Of a stretch of 64,000 nt of DNA, positions 47,921 through 58,025 are shown piece by piece (position 1 is the stretch's first letter; each line of letters opens with the position of its first letter). The notes under the pieces are model-generated. The model had not been told where the DNA came from and did not search any database. It worked only from the letters and a program-made list of their open reading frames with translations. Both the position numbers and the translations under genes were made by a program. The DNA is from Xylophilus sp. GW821-FHT01B05. GTDB lineage: Bacteria; Pseudomonadota; Gammaproteobacteria; Burkholderiales; Burkholderiaceae_C. The DNA lies in assembly GCA_038961845.1 (NCBI GenBank), contig CP152408.1, positions 2,418,001-2,482,000 on the forward strand, read 5' to 3'.

Positions 47921-49164
47921 AGAACCTCATACCCGGTCACGCGTTCCCCACGCATGTCTGCGCCTCCTCGTCCTGCGACTGCGGCCTGACACGGCGCGAC
48001 ATGCTGCGGCTCTCGGCACTGGTCGGTGCGGGCGTGGCCGCGCCGTTGCTGGCGGCCGGTGATGCGCGCGCGCAGGCTTTTAAGGGCGATGATCAGCCCG
48101 TGAAGATCGGCTACCTGCCCATCACCGACGCCACGCCGCTGCTGGTGGCGCATGGCCGCGGACTGTTCGAGAAGGAGGGCCTGAAGGCAGAGGCGCCGCG
48201 GCTGTTCCGCTCCTGGGCGCAGATCGTCGAGGCCTTTGTCTCTGGCCAGGTCAACGTGGTGCACCTGCTCTCGCCTGCCACCTTGTGGGTGCGCTACGGC
48301 TCGAAATTTCCGGCCAAGATCGTGGCCTGGAACCACCTCAACGGCTCGGCCCTGACGGTGTTGCCTGAGGTGCAGACGGTCGCGGACCTGGGCGGGCGCA
48401 CGGTGGCCATCCCGTTCTGGTATTCGATCCACAACATCCTGCTGCAGGATCTGCTGCGCAAGGAGGGGCTGACCGCCGTGACCCGCGCGCGCGGCAACGC
48501 GATCGGTCCGAAGGAGGTCAACCTGGTGGTGCTGCCGCCCGCCGAGATGGTGTCGGCGCTGGCGGGCAAGTCGATCGCGGGCTTCATCGTGGCCGATCCG
48601 TTCAACGCAGCGGCCGAGATCGCCGGGGTGGGCAAGGTCCTGCGCTTCTCCGGCGACGTATGGCGCGACCATGCCTGCTGCGTCACCTTCCTGGCCGAGC
48701 GCGACGTGGTCGACAAACCCGAATGGGCGCAACGCGTCACCAGCGCCATCGTGAAGGCGCAATTGTGGACGCGCGGCAACCGGCTGGAAACCGCTACGCT
48801 GCTGTCGAGTGCGGGCGAGCACAAGTACATGCCGCACCCGCAGCGCACGCTGGCCAAGGTGCTGGCCGCGACTGACTATGCCGACTACGAGGCCAGCGGT
48901 GTGGTACGCAACAAGGGGTGGTCGCAGCACCGCATCGACTTCCAGCCTTACCCCTACGCGTCCTACACCGAAGAGTTGGTGCGCGCCATCAAGGCCACGA
49001 AGGTCGAGGGCGACACCACCTTCCTGAACGCGCTGGATCCGAAGTTCGTGGCGCGCGATCTGGTAGACGACCGCTTTGTGCGCAAGGCCATCGCGAGCGT
49101 GGGTGGCCCGCAGGTGTTCGGTGTGCCGGCCGACTACACGCGGCGCGAAACCATTGTGGCCTGA
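47917..49164 (+). CDS. Substrate-binding protein of the NitT/TauT family, Tat-exported
   Basis: 415 residues. Unusual N-terminus: about 22 residues with three cysteines (CASSSCDC) before a twin-arginine signal TRRDMLRLSALVGAGVAAPL. The mature part is a NMT1/SsuA-CmpA-type binding protein (VKIGYLPITDATPLLVAHGRG, GRTVAIPFWYSIHNILLQ). Tat export implies folding or cofactor insertion before export. Likely ligand is an organosulfur or related anion; not determinable here. Confidence 0.87.
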   Translation: MKNLIPGHAFPTHVCASSSCDCGLTRRDMLRLSALVGAGVAAPLLAAGDARAQAFKGDDQPVKIGYLPITDATPLLVAHGRGLFEKEGLKAEAPRLFRSWAQIVEAFVSGQVNVVHLLSPATLWVRYGSKFPAKIVAWNHLNGSALTVLPEVQTVADLGGRTVAIPFWYSIHNILLQDLLRKEGLTAVTRARGNAIGPKEVNLVVLPPAEMVSALAGKSIAGFIVADPFNAAAEIAGVGKVLRFSGDVWRDHACCVTFLAERDVVDKPEWAQRVTSAIVKAQLWTRGNRLETATLLSSAGEHKYMPHPQRTLAKVLAATDYADYEASGVVRNKGWSQHRIDFQPYPYASYTEELVRAIKATKVEGDTTFLNALDPKFVARDLVDDRFVRKAIASVGGPQVFGVPADYTRRETIVA

Positions 49165-49165
49165 G

Positions 49166-49909
49166 GTGAGGCGCATCCTGCTGCCGCTGGGTGGCATTGC
49201 ACTGGTGCTGCTGCTGTGGTCCGCGGGCGCGACGCTGCTGGTGCAGCGCACGCCGGTGGCCGCGGCGTTCGCGCCGCTGCCGTCGCTGGAGGCGCTGTGG
49301 CGGCTGGTTACCGGGCCCGACATCTGGTACCACACCCTGCTGAGCCTGCAGCGTGTGGCGGTCGGCTTGCTGCTGGCTTTTGCCTTTGGCGTGCCGCTGG
49401 GAATCCTCACCGGGGTGTGGCGCCGCTTTGCGCAGGCCACCACGCCGGTGTTTCAGTTCCTGCGCATGATCTCGCCGCTGTCGTGGATGCCGATTGCCGT
49501 GATGGTGCTGGGCGTGGGCGATGCGCCGGTGTACTTCCTGCTGGCGTTCGCCGCAGTCTGGCCGATCCTGCTGAACACCGCCGCAGGGGTGGCGCAGCTC
49601 GATGCCAATTGGCTGCTGCTGGCGCGCAGCCTGTCGGCAACGCGGCGCGAGCTGGTGTTGCGGGTGATTCTGCCGGGCATCACGGCGCACATCCTGACCG
49701 GCGTGCGGCTGGCCATCGGCATCATCTGGATCGTGCTGGTGCCGGCCGAGATGCTGGGCGTTTCCGCGGGCCTGGGCTACTTCATCCTGGACACGCGGGA
49801 TCGCCTGGCCTATTCAGAGCTCATGGCCGTGATCGTGCTGATCGGTGCACTGGGCTACCTGCTCGACCATTTGGCGCGTTGGTTGCATGCGCGCTGGCTG
49901 CACGCGTAG
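49166..49909 (+). CDS. ABC transporter permease, SsuC/TauC type
   Basis: About 247 residues from a GTG directly after the binding-protein stop; a TTG at 49154 overlapping that stop is an alternative. Six hydrophobic spans and the EAA-type loop (ARSLSATRRELVLRVILPGI). Ends in LHARWLHA. Completes the importer with the two preceding genes. Confidence 0.88.
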   Translation: MRRILLPLGGIALVLLLWSAGATLLVQRTPVAAAFAPLPSLEALWRLVTGPDIWYHTLLSLQRVAVGLLLAFAFGVPLGILTGVWRRFAQATTPVFQFLRMISPLSWMPIAVMVLGVGDAPVYFLLAFAAVWPILLNTAAGVAQLDANWLLLARSLSATRRELVLRVILPGITAHILTGVRLAIGIIWIVLVPAEMLGVSAGLGYFILDTRDRLAYSELMAVIVLIGALGYLLDHLARWLHARWLHA

Positions 49910-49934
49910 GGCTTTTGGCGTTCGCGCAGGGGCT

Positions 49935-50936
49935 TCAAGGTCTGGGCGTCTGCACAAGCTGCGCCCGTAGAAAGGCAAGCACCTCGGCGTTCAGCTTGTC
50001 GTGGAAGGCAGCACGGTCGAAGCCTGGCGCGTCCTTGCAGATGTCGGGCACTGCCGCAGTCTGCGCTGCAGAGCAGGGGGCAAGGAAGGCGAAGTGCGCG
50101 GAGCCGGGCTGTACCCGGTAGTCGGGCGGTGATGGGAGGCCGCGCCGCACGGCATCCACATGCTTGGGCAGTACACCGTCGCCGCCTTGCTCCGAGGCCC
50201 AGAGCTGGATTGGAATGGTGACGTTCTTCAGCCCCTCGGCATCAAAGACCATGCTGAGCGGGTCGGCGATCACGGCCGCCCTGATGCGCGCGTCATGCGC
50301 CAGGGGCGCTGCGAGCAGTTCGCGGAAGCTCTGCCGCATCTGGCCGCAGGCCGGGCTTTCTGGCGCCGACGCGCAGGGGGACCCTGGCAGGGGAGGGAGC
50401 CGTTCGAAATCCGGCTGGGCACCGGCCAGCACCAGGCCCGTGTAGCCGCCCCTTGAAAAACCAAAGAAGCCGATCCTGTCTGCCGCCAAGGCAGTGCGTG
50501 CCGGCCACTGCTGGAGCATGTAGTCGATCAGGCGCTTGATGTCGGTGGTCCGCGTGGCGAGCGCCAGGACTCTGTCGTTCGGGCCACCCCGGATCAGGTG
50601 GTTGTCGTTCGAGTGGCCAATGGCGGCGACCACAAAGCCCGCATTGGCCAGCGCTTCGGCCGTGTCGTGATGACCGAGGAAGGAGCCGCCATATCCATGC
50701 GACAGCACGATCAATGGCAACTGCGCGCCTGCGACCGGGCAACCCTGTACGCCGGGAATGACAGCGCGGCCGAGCTTGATCTGGCCGTCAGGCGTGCCGC
50801 AGGGCGTCCATACGGCGCCGTGCAGCGCCGGCCCTTGCGCGTCGGCCGGTACCTCGATGGTGCTGAAGCCGGCGGCCTGGGCGAGTGTCGCCAAGAGACC
50901 AAGGGCCGTGAGTAAGAGCAGGCGAAGGAAGGGCAT
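49935..50936 (-). CDS. Secreted alpha/beta hydrolase (dienelactone hydrolase/PAF-AH-like)
   Basis: 333 residues with a signal peptide (FLRLLLLTALGLLATLAQAA). Nucleophile elbow GFSRGGYTGL, an early LIVLSHGYGGSFLGHHD oxyanion region, and His in GSAHFAF near the C-terminus. Six cysteines suggest disulfides. ATG at 50936 preferred; a start 10 codons upstream lies in the next gene. Substrate unknown. Convergent with the permease gene. Confidence 0.85.
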   Translation of the reverse strand: MPFLRLLLLTALGLLATLAQAAGFSTIEVPADAQGPALHGAVWTPCGTPDGQIKLGRAVIPGVQGCPVAGAQLPLIVLSHGYGGSFLGHHDTAEALANAGFVVAAIGHSNDNHLIRGGPNDRVLALATRTTDIKRLIDYMLQQWPARTALAADRIGFFGFSRGGYTGLVLAGAQPDFERLPPLPGSPCASAPESPACGQMRQSFRELLAAPLAHDARIRAAVIADPLSMVFDAEGLKNVTIPIQLWASEQGGDGVLPKHVDAVRRGLPSPPDYRVQPGSAHFAFLAPCSAAQTAAVPDICKDAPGFDRAAFHDKLNAEVLAFLRAQLVQTPRP

Positions 50937-50962
50937 GTCAGATCCTGAGCAAAGGTGGGGCG

Positions 50963-51817
50963 TCAACTGGCTGGGCGAATGGGAATCAGCAGATCGGTGC
51001 GCAGTGCGGCCGGCGCGACCTGGCGTGGCGAGTTCAGGTAGTGCTCCAGCGTGGGCCGGTCGTCCGGCTCGTAGCCGCTGCCGGGCAGCCAGTGTGTGTA
51101 GAGCGCCTGCACGGCGGCGTTGATGCGGGTGTAGGGGCCGGCAAGGCAGTGCACGGCGTAGAGGCCGCCGGGGATGTCGAGCGTCTCGATCTCCGCATCA
51201 TCCGCGGGCCAGGCGTCGGGCGATGCCACTGCGGCGTAGTACCTGAATTCGGTCCGTACCTCCGGATCGCCGCAAGAGATGCCAAACCAGTCCGATATGG
51301 CCCGTGCACCGATATGCGCACGCAGCCGCCGGTGGGTGTGAGGGATGGTGGTGAAGGGCCCGCGATGGAGCAGCGCATGCACCGGCTGTGCGGGGCGTTC
51401 TACGATCCGCACGGGCGACGGTGTGCCGGCATCCTTGTCCTGTAGCGCAGGGCCGACGTCGAGACTCGCCTCGCGCATCTGCAACTGGAACTCGCGCGGC
51501 GACTGCCCGGTGAACTGGCCAAAGGCGCGCGTGAACGCCTGCGGGCTTTCATAGCCCACCGCCAGTCCCACCTGCGTGATGCTCTGGCCGCCCTGCGTCA
51601 GCAAGCGCGTGGCCAGCGCCAGCCGCACGCGGCGCACCGTGGCAGCCACGGTCTCGCCCGCGATGCTGCTGTAGACGCGATGGAAGTGGAAGGGCGAGAA
51701 ATGCGCCAGGCGCGCGAGGTCTTCCAGGCGGTGCTCGGCCATCGGGTCGGCCACGATGGCCGCCACGACGCGCGCTACGCGCTCGCGGTAGTTCTGGTCG
51801 GCACGGCGGGCTTTCAT
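50963..51817 (-). CDS. AraC-family regulator with GyrI-like effector domain
   Basis: 284 residues. N-terminal AraC double HTH (EDLARLAHFSPFHFHRVYSS, ITQVGLAVGYESPQAFTRAF) and C-terminal GyrI-like small-molecule-binding domain (SPVRIVERPAQPVHALLHRG, IPGGLYAVHCLAGPYTRINA). Rob/SoxS-like multidrug-responsive layout. The stop is 27 nt before the hydrolase start, so the two are probably co-transcribed. Confidence 0.88.
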   Translation of the reverse strand: MKARRADQNYRERVARVVAAIVADPMAEHRLEDLARLAHFSPFHFHRVYSSIAGETVAATVRRVRLALATRLLTQGGQSITQVGLAVGYESPQAFTRAFGQFTGQSPREFQLQMREASLDVGPALQDKDAGTPSPVRIVERPAQPVHALLHRGPFTTIPHTHRRLRAHIGARAISDWFGISCGDPEVRTEFRYYAAVASPDAWPADDAEIETLDIPGGLYAVHCLAGPYTRINAAVQALYTHWLPGSGYEPDDRPTLEHYLNSPRQVAPAALRTDLLIPIRPAS

Positions 51818-51955
51818 GGCGCCAGTGTGCCGCTGGCGCGCCTGCACTGCTTAGCCGACTTTGCGCAATGTGCAGGCTTCGCGCATGCATCTTGTAATGG
51901 TGCCGGCATGCGGTGCTTCGCATAATGGCGCCCCGCCATTTTTCCTGGAGCCCGC

Positions 51956-52507
51956 ATGAGCCAGTACCGCATTGCAGTCGTCGTCGGCAGCCTTCGCAAG
52001 GATTCGCTCAACCGCCAGTTGGCGCGTGCGCTGGAGCCGCTGTTTCCGGCCGGTTTCACCTTCGAGCACCTGCGCATAGACGATCTGCCGCTCTACAACC
52101 AGGACGACGACGGCAGCCCGGCAGCGGCGGTGATCCGTCTGCGCGGGGAGGTCAAGGCGGCCCAGGGCCTGCTCTTTGTCACGCCGGAATACAACCGCTC
52201 CATCCCGGGCGTGCTCAAGAACGCGATCGACCATGCCTCGCGCCCCTACGGCCAGAACGCCTGGGCCGGCAAGCCTGCCGGGGTGCTGGGTGTGTCGGTC
52301 GGTGCCATCGGCACTGCACTGGCGCAACAGCACCTGCGCAATGTGCTGGCCTACCTCGACGTGCCCACGCTGGGCCAGCCAGAGGCCTTTATCCAGAACA
52401 AAGAAGGCCTGTTCGACGGGCAGGGCCATATCGGCGAAGGCAGCAAGAAGTTTCTGCAGACCTGGGTGGACCAGTACGTGGCCTGGGTCAAGCGCCATCA
52501 GGGCTGA
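51956..52507 (+). CDS. NADPH-dependent FMN reductase (ChrR/YieF-like)
   Basis: 183-residue flavodoxin-like reductase. FMN-binding SLRKDSLNRQLARAL, TPEYNRSIPGVLKNAIDH and GVSVGAIGTALAQQHLRNVL. Enzymes of this group reduce quinones, chromate and azo dyes and supply FMNH2. A role in supplying reduced flavin to the upstream flavoprotein system is possible but unproven. Confidence 0.9.
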   Translation: MSQYRIAVVVGSLRKDSLNRQLARALEPLFPAGFTFEHLRIDDLPLYNQDDDGSPAAAVIRLRGEVKAAQGLLFVTPEYNRSIPGVLKNAIDHASRPYGQNAWAGKPAGVLGVSVGAIGTALAQQHLRNVLAYLDVPTLGQPEAFIQNKEGLFDGQGHIGEGSKKFLQTWVDQYVAWVKRHQG

Positions 52508-52531
52508 GGCCGACCGCGCACGGGTTTGAGG

Positions 52532-52596
52532 ATTTTGATGAAATATGCCGTTAGCCCAGGCGCTGCCTGGGCTATTAGCTATCAATTTAGTAGTTT
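52532..52596 (+). repeat. Palindromic post-stop repeat, copy 6
   Basis: Begins 25 nt after the FMN reductase stop. AGCCCAGGC-GCT-GCCTGGGCT (9-bp stem): the loop-side bases differ from copies 3 and 5 but still pair, which suggests selection on structure. Flanked by TTTTGATGAAATATGCC and TTAGCTATCAATTTAGTAG. Confidence 0.85.
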
Positions 52597-52660
52597 TCTG
52601 CTGTGACGGCCACGCCGCTCCAAACGCGCGATCACCGCACGCGCATATGCGAAAAATGCG

Positions 52661-52693
52661 ATAAGGAAAGAAGAATTAATTTGTTCTCTTATT
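52661..52693. promoter_or_regulatory. AT-rich dyad upstream of the peroxiredoxin-sulfate operon
   Basis: ATAAGGAAAGAAG, central AATTAATT, then TGTTCTCTTAT: an imperfect dyad in an AT-rich patch 47-79 nt before the peroxiredoxin start. The position fits a CysB-type activator site for the sulfate uptake operon, but I cannot test it against a known matrix. Confidence 0.4.
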
Positions 52694-52739
52694 AGGGGCC
52701 GCTCCCCACAATCGCTCCATTCATCCCAAAGGAGCGCAG

Positions 52740-53381
52740 ATGGCCACCCTTCGACTGGGCGATACCGCCCCCGATTTCACGCAAGAATCTTCCCTTGGCA
52801 CGATCCAGTTCCATGAGTGGGCTGGCAATTCCTGGGTGGTGCTGTTCTCCCATCCGGCCGATTTCACGCCGGTGTGCACCACCGAGTTGGGCCGCACGGC
52901 CGCGTTGTCGGGCGAGTTTGCCAAGCGTGGCGTGAAGCCGATCGCGATCAGCGTGGACCCGGTCGGCAAGCACAAAGAGTGGATCAGCGACATCAACGAG
53001 ACGCAGAACACCACGGTCACCTTCCCGATCCTGGCCGATGCCGATCGCAAGGTGTCCGAGCTGTACGACCTGATCCACCCCAACGCATCTGCCACGGCCA
53101 CGGTGCGCAGCGTGTTCTTCATCGACCCGAACAAGAAGGTGCGCGCCACGCTGACCTACCCGGCCAGCACTGGCCGCAACTTTGACGAGCTGCTGCGCGT
53201 GATCGATTCGCTGCAGCTCACCGACAGCCACAAGGTCGCCACGCCGGCCGACTGGACGGACGGCGACGACGTGGTGATCCTGCCCAGCCTGCAAGACCCG
53301 GCGGAGATCGCCCAGCGCTTCCCCAAGGGCTACAAGACCGTCAAGCCCTACCTGCGCCTGACGCCCCAGCCGAACAAGTGA
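52740..53381 (+). CDS. 1-Cys peroxiredoxin (Prx6/AhpC-TSA family)
   Basis: 213 residues. Peroxidatic C46 in PADFTPVCTTELG; no resolving Cys, as in Prx6-type 1-Cys enzymes, and the long C-terminal domain (ATPADWTDGDDVVILPSLQD) fits. Reduces peroxides. Leads a cluster with a small hydrolase and the sulfate ABC operon, a pairing that fits sulfur-starvation or oxidative-stress co-regulation. Confidence 0.93.
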   Translation: MATLRLGDTAPDFTQESSLGTIQFHEWAGNSWVVLFSHPADFTPVCTTELGRTAALSGEFAKRGVKPIAISVDPVGKHKEWISDINETQNTTVTFPILADADRKVSELYDLIHPNASATATVRSVFFIDPNKKVRATLTYPASTGRNFDELLRVIDSLQLTDSHKVATPADWTDGDDVVILPSLQDPAEIAQRFPKGYKTVKPYLRLTPQPNK

Positions 53382-54055
53382 GCAGCACAGCGGCATCCGC
53401 GGCCGAGCCGCAGACTGGTACTGGCAGCGCCGCGCCTTCCATGGCCCCGCGCAGCGGCGCCGCACAGCCCACCATCGTCATCGTGCCGGGCTGGCGCGGC
53501 TCTGGCGAAGGCCACTGGCAGAGCCTGTGGGCCACGCACTTGACCGATGCCCACCGCGTCGAGCAAGACGACTGGGTCACGCCCAGCCGCAAGGCCTGGG
53601 TGGCCGCGCTGGAGCGCACCGTCCAAGAGGCCCCCGGGCCAGTGGTGGTGGCCGCGCACAGCCTGGGATGCATAGCAGTCAGCCATCTGGGCCCGCAGGC
53701 GCAGGAGCGCATCTGCGGCGCCTTGCTGGTGGCCCCGGCCGACCCGGAGCGCCGCGCCGTGCTGAGCGACTTCGCGCCGGTGCCGCATGCCCGCCTGCCT
53801 TACCGCAGCATCGTGGTGGCCAGCAGCAATGACCCGTACTGCCCGATCCGCCTGGCCGGTGCCTATGCGCGCTCGTGGGGCAGCGAGTTCGTGCGCCTGC
53901 AGGAGGCCGGCCACATCAACGTCGAATCCGGCCATGGCGACTGGCCGTTGGGATTGGCGCTGCTGCAGTCGCTTACGGGTGCTTTGTCGCTGAGCGTTAC
54001 ACCCGTAACATCCACCCCTTTTTCTTCTTCCACCTTCGCAACGGAATCCGCATGA
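53378..54055 (+). CDS. RBBP9/YdeN-family alpha/beta hydrolase
   Basis: 225 residues from a GTG overlapping the peroxiredoxin stop. RBBP9/YdeN fold: VIVPGWRGSGEGHWQSLW, nucleophile in AAHSLGCIAVSHL, Asp in SSNDPYCP, His in EAGHINVESGHG. Substrate unknown. It overlaps the sbp start by 4 nt, so it is translationally coupled into the sulfate operon. Confidence 0.87.
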   Translation: MSSTAASAAEPQTGTGSAAPSMAPRSGAAQPTIVIVPGWRGSGEGHWQSLWATHLTDAHRVEQDDWVTPSRKAWVAALERTVQEAPGPVVVAAHSLGCIAVSHLGPQAQERICGALLVAPADPERRAVLSDFAPVPHARLPYRSIVVASSNDPYCPIRLAGAYARSWGSEFVRLQEAGHINVESGHGDWPLGLALLQSLTGALSLSVTPVTSTPFSSSTFATESA

Positions 54056-55047
54056 ACTCCCGACTCAAGATCGCGCTTGCTGCCGCCGCGCTGGCCGCCA
54101 GCGGCCTGGCCTCTGCCCAGACCCTGCTCAACGCCTCCTACGACGTGGCCCGTGAGTTCTACAAGGACTACAACGCGGCGTTCATTGCCCAGTACAAGAA
54201 GACCACCGGCAAGGACGTGAAGATCGACCAGTCGCATGGCGGCTCCAGCGCCCAGGCGCGCGCCGTGGCCGACGGCCTGGACGCGGACGTGGTGACCATG
54301 AACACCTCCACCGATATCGACTTCCTGGCCGAGCGCGGCGTGGTCGCCAAGGACTGGACCAAGCGTTTCCCCGACAACGCATCGCCCACCACCTCGACCA
54401 TGCTGTTCCTGACCCGCAACGGCAACCCCAAGAACATCAAGGACTGGGACGACCTGATCAAGCCCGGCATCCAGGTGGTGGTGGTCAACCCCAAGACTGG
54501 TGGCAATGGCCGCTACGCCTACCTGGCCGCCTGGGGCTACGTGAAGAAGAAGGGCGGCAGCGACGCGCAGGCCGCAGAGTTCGTCGGCAAGCTCTACAAG
54601 AACGTGCCGGTGCTGGGCAAGGGCGGCCGCGACGCGACCACCACCTTCCTGCAGCGCAACGTGGGCGACGTGCTGATCACCTTCGAATCCGAAGTGGTGT
54701 CGATCAACCGCGAGTTCGGCGACGGCAAGGTGGATGCGGTCTACCCGTCGATCAGCATCGTGGCCGAGAACCCGGTGGCGGTTATTGAGCGCACGGTGGC
54801 CAAGAAGGGCACGGGCGAACTGGCCAAGGCCTACCTGGACTGGCTGTACTCGGATGAGGCACAAGAGATTGCCGCCAAGCATGCGCTGCGCCCGCGTTCG
54901 GCGGCGGTGCTGAAGAAGCACGCCGACGTGTTCAAGCCGCTGCAGCTGTTCACGGTGCAGGAACTGTTTGGCAGCCTGGGTGAAGCGCAGAAGGTGCACT
55001 TCAACGACGGCGGCCAGTTCGACAAGCTCTACACCGTCGGCCGCTAA
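54052..55047 (+). CDS. sbp: Sulfate/thiosulfate-binding protein
   Basis: 331 residues. Signal peptide ending ASGLASAQ; mature start TLLNASYDVAREFYKDYNAA and the sulfate-site motif DQSHGGSSAQARAV, VVVVNPKTGGNGRY are hallmarks of Sbp/CysP. Periplasmic receptor for the CysTWA importer. Overlaps the preceding hydrolase gene by 4 nt and abuts cysT with no gap. Confidence 0.94.
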   Translation: MNSRLKIALAAAALAASGLASAQTLLNASYDVAREFYKDYNAAFIAQYKKTTGKDVKIDQSHGGSSAQARAVADGLDADVVTMNTSTDIDFLAERGVVAKDWTKRFPDNASPTTSTMLFLTRNGNPKNIKDWDDLIKPGIQVVVVNPKTGGNGRYAYLAAWGYVKKKGGSDAQAAEFVGKLYKNVPVLGKGGRDATTTFLQRNVGDVLITFESEVVSINREFGDGKVDAVYPSISIVAENPVAVIERTVAKKGTGELAKAYLDWLYSDEAQEIAAKHALRPRSAAVLKKHADVFKPLQLFTVQELFGSLGEAQKVHFNDGGQFDKLYTVGR

Positions 55048-55926
55048 ATGTCGGCCTCCACCATCGCACCGCCTGCGGCGGTGCAGCGCTCTGGCCGTCG
55101 CAGCGCCAAGCGCGTGCTGCCCGGCTTTGGCCTGACGCTGGGCTATACGCTGTTCTGGCTGAGCGTGATCGTGCTGGTGCCTCTGTCGGCGCTGGTGCTG
55201 CGCAGCTTCAGCCTGACGGGCGAGCAGTTCTGGGCCGCGGTGAGTTCGCCGCGCGTCCTGGCCTCGTACCGGTTGACCTTTGGCGCATCGCTGCTGGCGG
55301 CGCTGGTCAACCTGGTGTTCGGCCTGCTGCTGGCCTGGGTGCTGGTGCGCTACAAGTTCCCGGGCAAGAAGATTGTCGATGCGCTGGTGGACTTGCCGTT
55401 CGCCCTGCCCACGGCGGTCGCCGGCATCTCGCTGACGGCTTTGCTGGCCGGCAACGGCTGGGTCGGCCAGTACCTCGAGCCCATGGGCATCAAGCTCGCC
55501 TTCACGCCTGCAGGCGTGGTGATTGCGCTGATCTTCATTGGCTTGCCCTTTGTGGTGCGCACCGTGCAGCCCGTGCTGGAAGACACCGAAAAGGAGCTGG
55601 AAGAGGCCGCCACCTGCCTGGGCGCCACGCGCCTGCAGACCTTCACCAAGGTGATCCTGCCGTCCATCGCGCCGGCCTTGCTCACCGGCTTTGCCATGGC
55701 CTTTGCGCGGGCGATTGGTGAATACGGTTCGGTCATTTTCATCGCCGGCAACATGCCCATGATTTCTGAAATTACACCGCTGATCATCATCGGCAAGCTG
55801 GAGCAGTACGACTACGCGGGCGCCACGGCGGTCGCCGTGGTGATGCTGGTGATCTCCTTCCTGTTGCTGCTGGTCATCAATGGCCTGCAGGCCTGGCAGC
55901 GCCGCCGCGCGGGGATGCCAGCATGA
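55048..55926 (+). CDS. cysT: Sulfate ABC transporter permease CysT
   Basis: 292 residues, six membrane spans (for example LGYTLFWLSVIVLVPLSALV) and EAA loop EEAATCLGATRLQTFTKVIL. First of the two permeases. Overlaps cysW by 4 nt (ATGA). Confidence 0.94.
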   Translation: MSASTIAPPAAVQRSGRRSAKRVLPGFGLTLGYTLFWLSVIVLVPLSALVLRSFSLTGEQFWAAVSSPRVLASYRLTFGASLLAALVNLVFGLLLAWVLVRYKFPGKKIVDALVDLPFALPTAVAGISLTALLAGNGWVGQYLEPMGIKLAFTPAGVVIALIFIGLPFVVRTVQPVLEDTEKELEEAATCLGATRLQTFTKVILPSIAPALLTGFAMAFARAIGEYGSVIFIAGNMPMISEITPLIIIGKLEQYDYAGATAVAVVMLVISFLLLLVINGLQAWQRRRAGMPA

Positions 55927-56837
55927 GCGGCGCATCCAACAACACGGCCACCAACCTGAGCCGCGTGCGCGCGGGCACCACCGAGTCGCCCTGGGTGCGC
56001 CGTACCCTGATCGGCATCGCGCTGGTGTTCCTGGTGCTGTTCCTGGTGCTGCCGCTGGCGGCGGTCTTCACCGAAGGTCTGCGCAAGGGCTTTGGCCCTT
56101 ACTTTGATGGCCTGTTCGAGCCTGATGCCTGGGCGGCGATCAAGCTCACGCTGCTGACGGCGGCCATCGCGGTGCCGCTGAACCTGGTGTTTGGCGTGGC
56201 TGCGGCCTGGGCCATTGCCAAGTACGAGTTTCGTGGCAAGGCCTTTCTCACCACGCTGATCGATCTGCCGTTCTCGGTGTCGCCGGTGGTCGCGGGCCTG
56301 ATGTATGTGCTGGTGTTTGGTTCGCACGGCTGGTTTGGCAACTGGCTGTCGGACCACAACATCAAGGTCATCTTCGCGGTGCCGGGCATTGTGCTGGCCA
56401 CGGTCTTCGTCACCTTTCCCTTCATCGCGCGCGAGCTGATCCCGCTGATGCAGGCGCAGGGCAATGACGAAGAACAGGCCTCCACGGTGCTGGGCGCCTC
56501 GGGCTGGCAGACCTTCTGGTATGTGACCTTGCCCAACATCAAGTGGGGCCTGATCTATGGCGTGATCCTGTGCAATGCGCGCGCCATGGGTGAGTTTGGT
56601 GCGGTGTCGGTGGTGTCGGGCCATATCCGCGGCCAGACCAACACCATTCCGCTGCATGTGGAAATTCTCTACAACGAGTACCAGTCGGTGGCGGCCTTTG
56701 CCGTGGCCTCGTTGTTGGCGCTGCTGGCGTTGGTCACGCTGCTGATCAAGTCCGTGGTGGAGTGGCGCAGCGAGCAAGAGCGCAAGGCGATCGCCGAGCT
56801 GCCGCCCGAGCGGCCGCAGGCCGGCGCCCTGGTCTGA
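55923..56837 (+). CDS. cysW: Sulfate ABC transporter permease CysW
   Basis: 304 residues, six spans; EQASTVLGASGWQTFWYVTL is the EAA loop and VVSGHIRGQTNTIPLHVEIL is the CysW C-terminal signature. A hydrophilic N-terminal ~25 residues precede the first span. Confidence 0.94.
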   Translation: MSGASNNTATNLSRVRAGTTESPWVRRTLIGIALVFLVLFLVLPLAAVFTEGLRKGFGPYFDGLFEPDAWAAIKLTLLTAAIAVPLNLVFGVAAAWAIAKYEFRGKAFLTTLIDLPFSVSPVVAGLMYVLVFGSHGWFGNWLSDHNIKVIFAVPGIVLATVFVTFPFIARELIPLMQAQGNDEEQASTVLGASGWQTFWYVTLPNIKWGLIYGVILCNARAMGEFGAVSVVSGHIRGQTNTIPLHVEILYNEYQSVAAFAVASLLALLALVTLLIKSVVEWRSEQERKAIAELPPERPQAGALV

Positions 56838-56849
56838 ACAAGGAAGAAC

Positions 56850-57956
<1,107 letters not shown>

Positions 57957-57982
57957 GCAGGGAACCATTGCCCGCAAGTCCA

Positions 57983-58015
57983 CCCAAAGAACGTGACAAT
58001 TGCACACTCTTTGGG
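57983..58015 (+). promoter_or_regulatory. Inverted repeat overlapping the dsbB ribosome site
   Basis: CCCAAAGA (57983-57990) and TCTTTGGG (58008-58015), perfect 8-bp arms 17 nt apart. The right arm contains most of the GGGAG that would serve a TTG start at 58026, so a stem could hide it. Confidence 0.45.
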
Positions 58016-58025
58016 AGATTCGATC

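Noticed and set aside
47146..49443. 765-codon open frame on the - strand
   Set aside because: Antisense to the ABC importer genes, which have all expected motifs and tight overlaps.
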